A model generated the notes under the pieces. The model was given only the letters and a program-made list of their open reading frames with translations. It had not been told where the DNA came from and searched no databases. A program made the position numbers and the translations under genes. Below, in pieces: positions 60,993-64,000 of a stretch of DNA of 64,000 nt (its first letter is position 1; every line of letters begins with the position of its first letter). This DNA comes from Terripilifer ovatus (GTDB lineage: Bacteria; Pseudomonadota; Alphaproteobacteria; Rhizobiales; Beijerinckiaceae), in NCBI GenBank assembly GCA_029222685.1, contig JARHVB010000008.1, positions 390,767 to 454,766 of the forward strand, read 5' to 3'.

Positions 60993-63089
60993 TTAGGCCT
61001 CTCTGCGCTTCCTGCTTTCCCACAACCAGCCGGCAAGCACGCTGCCGAGCAGCGCCAGCAGCCCGAGGAAACCCACGGCCAGCGGCGCGACGCCGATGCC
61101 CGTGACGACGCTGGCGCCGGTGCGCCGGATCGCCACATAGTTGGAGCCGCCGTAGAGCGGGCTCTCCCGCATGGCGGCAAACCGCGGCAGCGAAATACTG
61201 TCACCGGAACCCGACGAAATACGCCGCACCGTGCCGCCCGTCGCCTCTACCAAAGATTTCAGCTTGTCGGGCGTCGACACCACCTCACGGAACTCCAGAG
61301 GATTTTCCGCACCGACATTGACGAGCGCGGTCAGTTCGCCATCGGTGAGTTTGTAGAGCCCAAGTTCGCCGACCCGCACCTGCGCTCGCGACAGGCCGGG
61401 CTCGGCGCCTTTCAAGGTAACGACCTGCGAATTGCCCGACGGTGACGTCACGGTGACCGGCGCGACCTCGGATTTGAGGCTCTGGCGCTCGATCGAAATC
61501 TCGCGGCCACGCGCCGTGGCGCGCAAGGCCTCTTCCTCGAGTTCCGGCTCCTTCATCAGCCAATGGGCGAGCCGGCGCAGCAATTCGAGATACGGTCCGC
61601 CGTTCTGATAATTGCGCGCCCACAGCCAGATCTGATCGCTCAGCATCAGGCCGACGCGGCCTTTCTCTTCGCGCGACAGCAGCAGCAAGGGCTTGTCGTC
61701 GGCCCCGGACATAACAGCCGCTCCACGCAGCGATTCAGCATTCACCTGTCGATACCATTCGCTCCAGGCCGGCGGCGTCTGATCGGCGCCGGGCAAACCG
61801 CGCGTGACAGGATGTTTGTTGCCGATATCGGTAACATGGGCACGGAAGGCACGCTCGATGATGTCTCCGCTCGGGCGCGCTGGCGCGATCTTGCCGAGCG
61901 GCGAATAGAACAGTCCATCGCGGCCGGAATAATCCGGCCCCGCCGCAATCAGCAAGGCCCCGCCCTCGCGCACGTAGCGCACGATGTTTTCGAAATAGAC
62001 CGGCGGCAGCACCGTCTGATTGGAATAGCGGTCGAAGATGATGAGGTCGAAATCGCGGATCTTGCGGCCGAAAAGATCGGCTGTCGGAAACGCGATCAGT
62101 GATAATTCTGAAATCGGCGTGCCATCGAGGCCCGATTTTTCCGGCGGCCGTAGAATGGTGAAATGCACCAGGTCCACATTGGCGTCGGACTTGAGCAGGT
62201 TGCGCCAGGTGCGCTCGCCCGCGTGCGGCTCGCCCGAGACAAGCAGCACTTTCAATTTGTCGCGCACGCCTTCGATGACGACGACGGCCTTGTTGTTGAG
62301 CGCCGTCAATTCGTCCCGCAAAGCCGGCACTTCCAGCTCGACCACGTTGGGCCCGCCGTGATCGACACGCACGTTGACTCTCACCAGCGTGCCCGCTCGC
62401 GCCCGCGTGCGCGAAATTTCCGCGCCATCGCGGCGCACGACAAGTTCGATCGGTTCGCCGCGGTCGGCGGTGTCGAGTACGCGCACGGCAATCGTCTGAT
62501 CCTTGCCGACAAGACCGAACCGCGGCGCCTCGACAAGCTCGATGCGCCGGTCGCGTTCGCCCTCGCGTCCGGTAATCAACGCATGCAGCGGCGCCTTGAA
62601 GCCGAGCAGATCGGCCTGCGCCGGAATGTCGTGGACGACGCCGTCTGTCACCAGAAACGCTCCGCCGATCCGTTCCGGCGGTACGTCGGCCAGTGCGCCC
62701 GACAGCGCCGAGAACAGTCGCGTGCCGTCAGCTTCGGCCGCATCGCCGCCGGCTTCCACCACCCGCGTCTCGACGTTGCCGAGGGCCGCCAGCGATTTCT
62801 CGATCTCGGCCCGCGCCTTGTCGGTCTGCGCGCCGCGATCGCCGATGGTCTGGCTGGCGCTGCGGTCGAGCACGACGGCGACCACATCCTTCAGCGGCTG
62901 GCGATCTTCGCGCACTAGCGAGGGATCCGCCAGCGCGAACAGAATGAGCACCAGGCCCAGCGCCCGCAGCCACGTGCCCTTGCGGCCGGACCAAAAGCCT
63001 AGCGCCACGACAAGCACCGCGCCGATGGCGAGCAGGACCAGAGCGAGCGTCGGCAGCAGCGGCGACCATGCGATGTTGAACTGGGTCAT
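60993..63089 (-). CDS. Large membrane protein with glutamine-amidotransferase/VWA-like domains (MoxR/DUF58 operon)
   Basis: A 698-aa protein. Helices at both ends (LLPTLALVLLAIGAVLVVAL, LRALGLVLILFALADPSL and near the C-terminus IGVAPLAVGFLGLLALLGSV) enclose a large extracytoplasmic region. VVAVVLDRSASQTIGDRG looks like a von Willebrand A-type site; DLIIFDRYSNQTVLPPVYFE and LLIAAGPDYSG lie in a class I amidotransferase-like fold. In related genomes this protein is encoded with MoxR, DUF58 and DUF4159 genes; the DUF4159 gene is 3 bp upstream here. The function of this operon is unsettled. Confidence 0.8.
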   Translation of the reverse strand: MTQFNIAWSPLLPTLALVLLAIGAVLVVALGFWSGRKGTWLRALGLVLILFALADPSLVREDRQPLKDVVAVVLDRSASQTIGDRGAQTDKARAEIEKSLAALGNVETRVVEAGGDAAEADGTRLFSALSGALADVPPERIGGAFLVTDGVVHDIPAQADLLGFKAPLHALITGREGERDRRIELVEAPRFGLVGKDQTIAVRVLDTADRGEPIELVVRRDGAEISRTRARAGTLVRVNVRVDHGGPNVVELEVPALRDELTALNNKAVVVIEGVRDKLKVLLVSGEPHAGERTWRNLLKSDANVDLVHFTILRPPEKSGLDGTPISELSLIAFPTADLFGRKIRDFDLIIFDRYSNQTVLPPVYFENIVRYVREGGALLIAAGPDYSGRDGLFYSPLGKIAPARPSGDIIERAFRAHVTDIGNKHPVTRGLPGADQTPPAWSEWYRQVNAESLRGAAVMSGADDKPLLLLSREEKGRVGLMLSDQIWLWARNYQNGGPYLELLRRLAHWLMKEPELEEEALRATARGREISIERQSLKSEVAPVTVTSPSGNSQVVTLKGAEPGLSRAQVRVGELGLYKLTDGELTALVNVGAENPLEFREVVSTPDKLKSLVEATGGTVRRISSGSGDSISLPRFAAMRESPLYGGSNYVAIRRTGASVVTGIGVAPLAVGFLGLLALLGSVLAGWLWESRKRREA

Positions 63090-63092
63090 CTG

Positions 63093-64000
63093 CTAGTGTC
63101 CCAACCGTTCCAGCAGATCGCGCACATGCACCTGATCGGATTTGTAATTGCCGGTCAGCGTGTACATCACCAGGTTGACGCCGCCGCGAATGGCCATCTC
63201 GCGCTGGCGGTTGGTGCCGGGGATGAGCGGATAAAGCGGCTGCCCCCTGCTGTCGGCGGCCCAGGCCGCGGCGAGATCGTTCGATGTGATGACGATGGGC
63301 GACACGCTGTCGCTGGCGCGCGCCGGGCGCTGCGCCGGGTCTTCGGTTGCCGGCGGCAGGGCCTCGATCCAGGTCTGGCCCACGGTGGTGCGGCCGACGA
63401 AATTGTCGAGCAGATAAAACGTCTTCGTCACGACGTGATCGCGCGGCACCACTTCGAGTTCGGGCACATCGACGCCGGCCAGCAGACGCCGCAGCCATTG
63501 GGTTTCCGGCGTCGGCGCATCGCCCGGCCGGTTCGTCATCGCATCGCGCGTGTCGAACACCATCATGCCGCCCTGCTTCATGAAATTGGAAATGCGCGCC
63601 ACCGTATCGGCCGAGGGCTGCGGCCGCGACGCGACGATCGGCCAGTAGATGAGCGGGAAGAACACCAGTTCATCTTTCGACGGATCAACCCCCATCGGAT
63701 CGCCCGGCGTCAGCGCGGTGCGCGCAGCCAAGGCGCGCGACAAGGTCATCAATCCCGCCTGGCTTGCCTCATCGATCTTGGCGTCGCCGGTGATGACATA
63801 GGCGAGCCGCGTCGCAAGCGCGGGATGAACATTGCCGAGCGTAGCGGGAGCCTGCTGGCGCTGCCCGGGCATGTTCCGCAGGTCGAATTGGCCGCGCGAC
63901 GATGGCGGATCGAATTGCATCTGCGCGTGCGCTCGCGGTGCGCCGGTCATCTCGACCGCGCCAAACGCCAGCACGGCCAGGATCGCGGCGGAGACGGCGC
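63093..64000 (-). CDS. DUF4159 domain protein (partial, continues beyond the window)
   Basis: C-terminal part of a large membrane protein; the frame is open to the right edge. The DUF4159 region contains LVFFPLIYWPIVASRPQPSA, MKQGGMMVFDTRDAMTNRPG, TKTFYLLDNFVGRTTVGQTW and the end TGNYKSDQVHVRDLLERLG. The upstream part, including the expected BatA-like membrane domain, lies beyond 64000. It is the gene before the 698-aa protein in the same operon; MoxR ATPase and DUF58 genes probably follow to the right. The frame start at 63974 is not the real start. Confidence 0.85.
   Translation of the reverse strand, partial: AVSAAILAVLAFGAVEMTGAPRAHAQMQFDPPSSRGQFDLRNMPGQRQQAPATLGNVHPALATRLAYVITGDAKIDEASQAGLMTLSRALAARTALTPGDPMGVDPSKDELVFFPLIYWPIVASRPQPSADTVARISNFMKQGGMMVFDTRDAMTNRPGDAPTPETQWLRRLLAGVDVPELEVVPRDHVVTKTFYLLDNFVGRTTVGQTWIEALPPATEDPAQRPARASDSVSPIVITSNDLAAAWAADSRGQPLYPLIPGTNRQREMAIRGGVNLVMYTLTGNYKSDQVHVRDLLERLGH

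Overview
The window reads as chromosomal DNA of an alphaproteobacterium of the order Hyphomicrobiales (a Bradyrhizobium/Xanthobacteraceae-like lineage is my best guess, not proven). The clues are an mbfA-type membrane ferritin gene preceded by an Irr-type iron control element, two small DUF1236 secreted proteins, a dispersed 'CTCATCCTGAGGAGC' repeat, Bug/TctC and NMT1-type solute-binding proteins, and GC-rich codon use with long antisense open frames. No phage, insertion sequence, integrase, rRNA operon or CRISPR array was seen. Nearly all the DNA is coding.

Layout. 1-3.4 kb: FMN reductase, then a cyanide-insensitive-type cytochrome bd oxidase (two subunits plus a 42-aa membrane peptide). 3.4-6.5 kb: a phthalate-dioxygenase-like Rieske oxygenase and a Gfo/Idh/MocA dehydrogenase, with a tandem palindromic operator in front of the Rieske gene. 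6.6-9.5 kb: His-rich CDF metal exporter overlapping a MarR regulator, then a membrane diguanylate cyclase. 9.5-14.4 kb: RND efflux pump and adaptor, divergent from a TetR regulator whose promoter carries an operator-like inverted repeat. 14.5-21.3 kb: HpaD-type extradiol dioxygenase, SemiSWEET, envelope proteins, alpha/beta hydrolase, TspO, DUF1236, and a LemA-M48 protease pair.

21.4-25.2 kb is a tightly overlapped five-gene minus-strand unit: a Rieske-glutamate-synthase fusion, two tiny membrane proteins, a ferric-reductase-like membrane protein with its own Rieske domain, and an anchored protein with paired cysteines. It looks like a membrane redox system and is the best candidate here for something undescribed. 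25.4-27.8 kb: a flavin-dependent monooxygenase and a second diguanylate cyclase. 27.9-35.1 kb: a six-gene operon (creatininase-like amidase, two paralogous FAD oxidases, CocE-type hydrolase, ABC permease and ATPase) that has no solute-binding protein.

35.3-45.1 kb is mixed: a second DUF1236 protein, PRC-barrel, GlsB/YeaQ, PHB-depolymerase-like esterase, SLOG protein, c-type cytochrome with an FNR-like box, tRNA-Tyr, rlmB, a nitrilase-family enzyme and an MHS-type MFS transporter. 45.4-52.1 kb is a complete uptake-and-catabolism operon: solute-binding protein, ATPase, permease, two amidohydrolases and a TauD-family dioxygenase. 52.2-64 kb: tRNA-Thr, UvrD-type helicase, a VapBC-like toxin-antitoxin pair, mbfA, NUDIX, GNAT, a Bug-type binding protein, and the start of a MoxR/DUF58-associated membrane operon (DUF4159) that runs off the right edge.

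Taken together the region suggests a free-living, metabolically versatile heterotroph with respiratory flexibility, aromatic and organo-nitrogen catabolism, and several import systems for small organic acids or amides. Start codons were moved inward where a better ribosome binding site, signal peptide or family start supported it; those choices are stated per gene.
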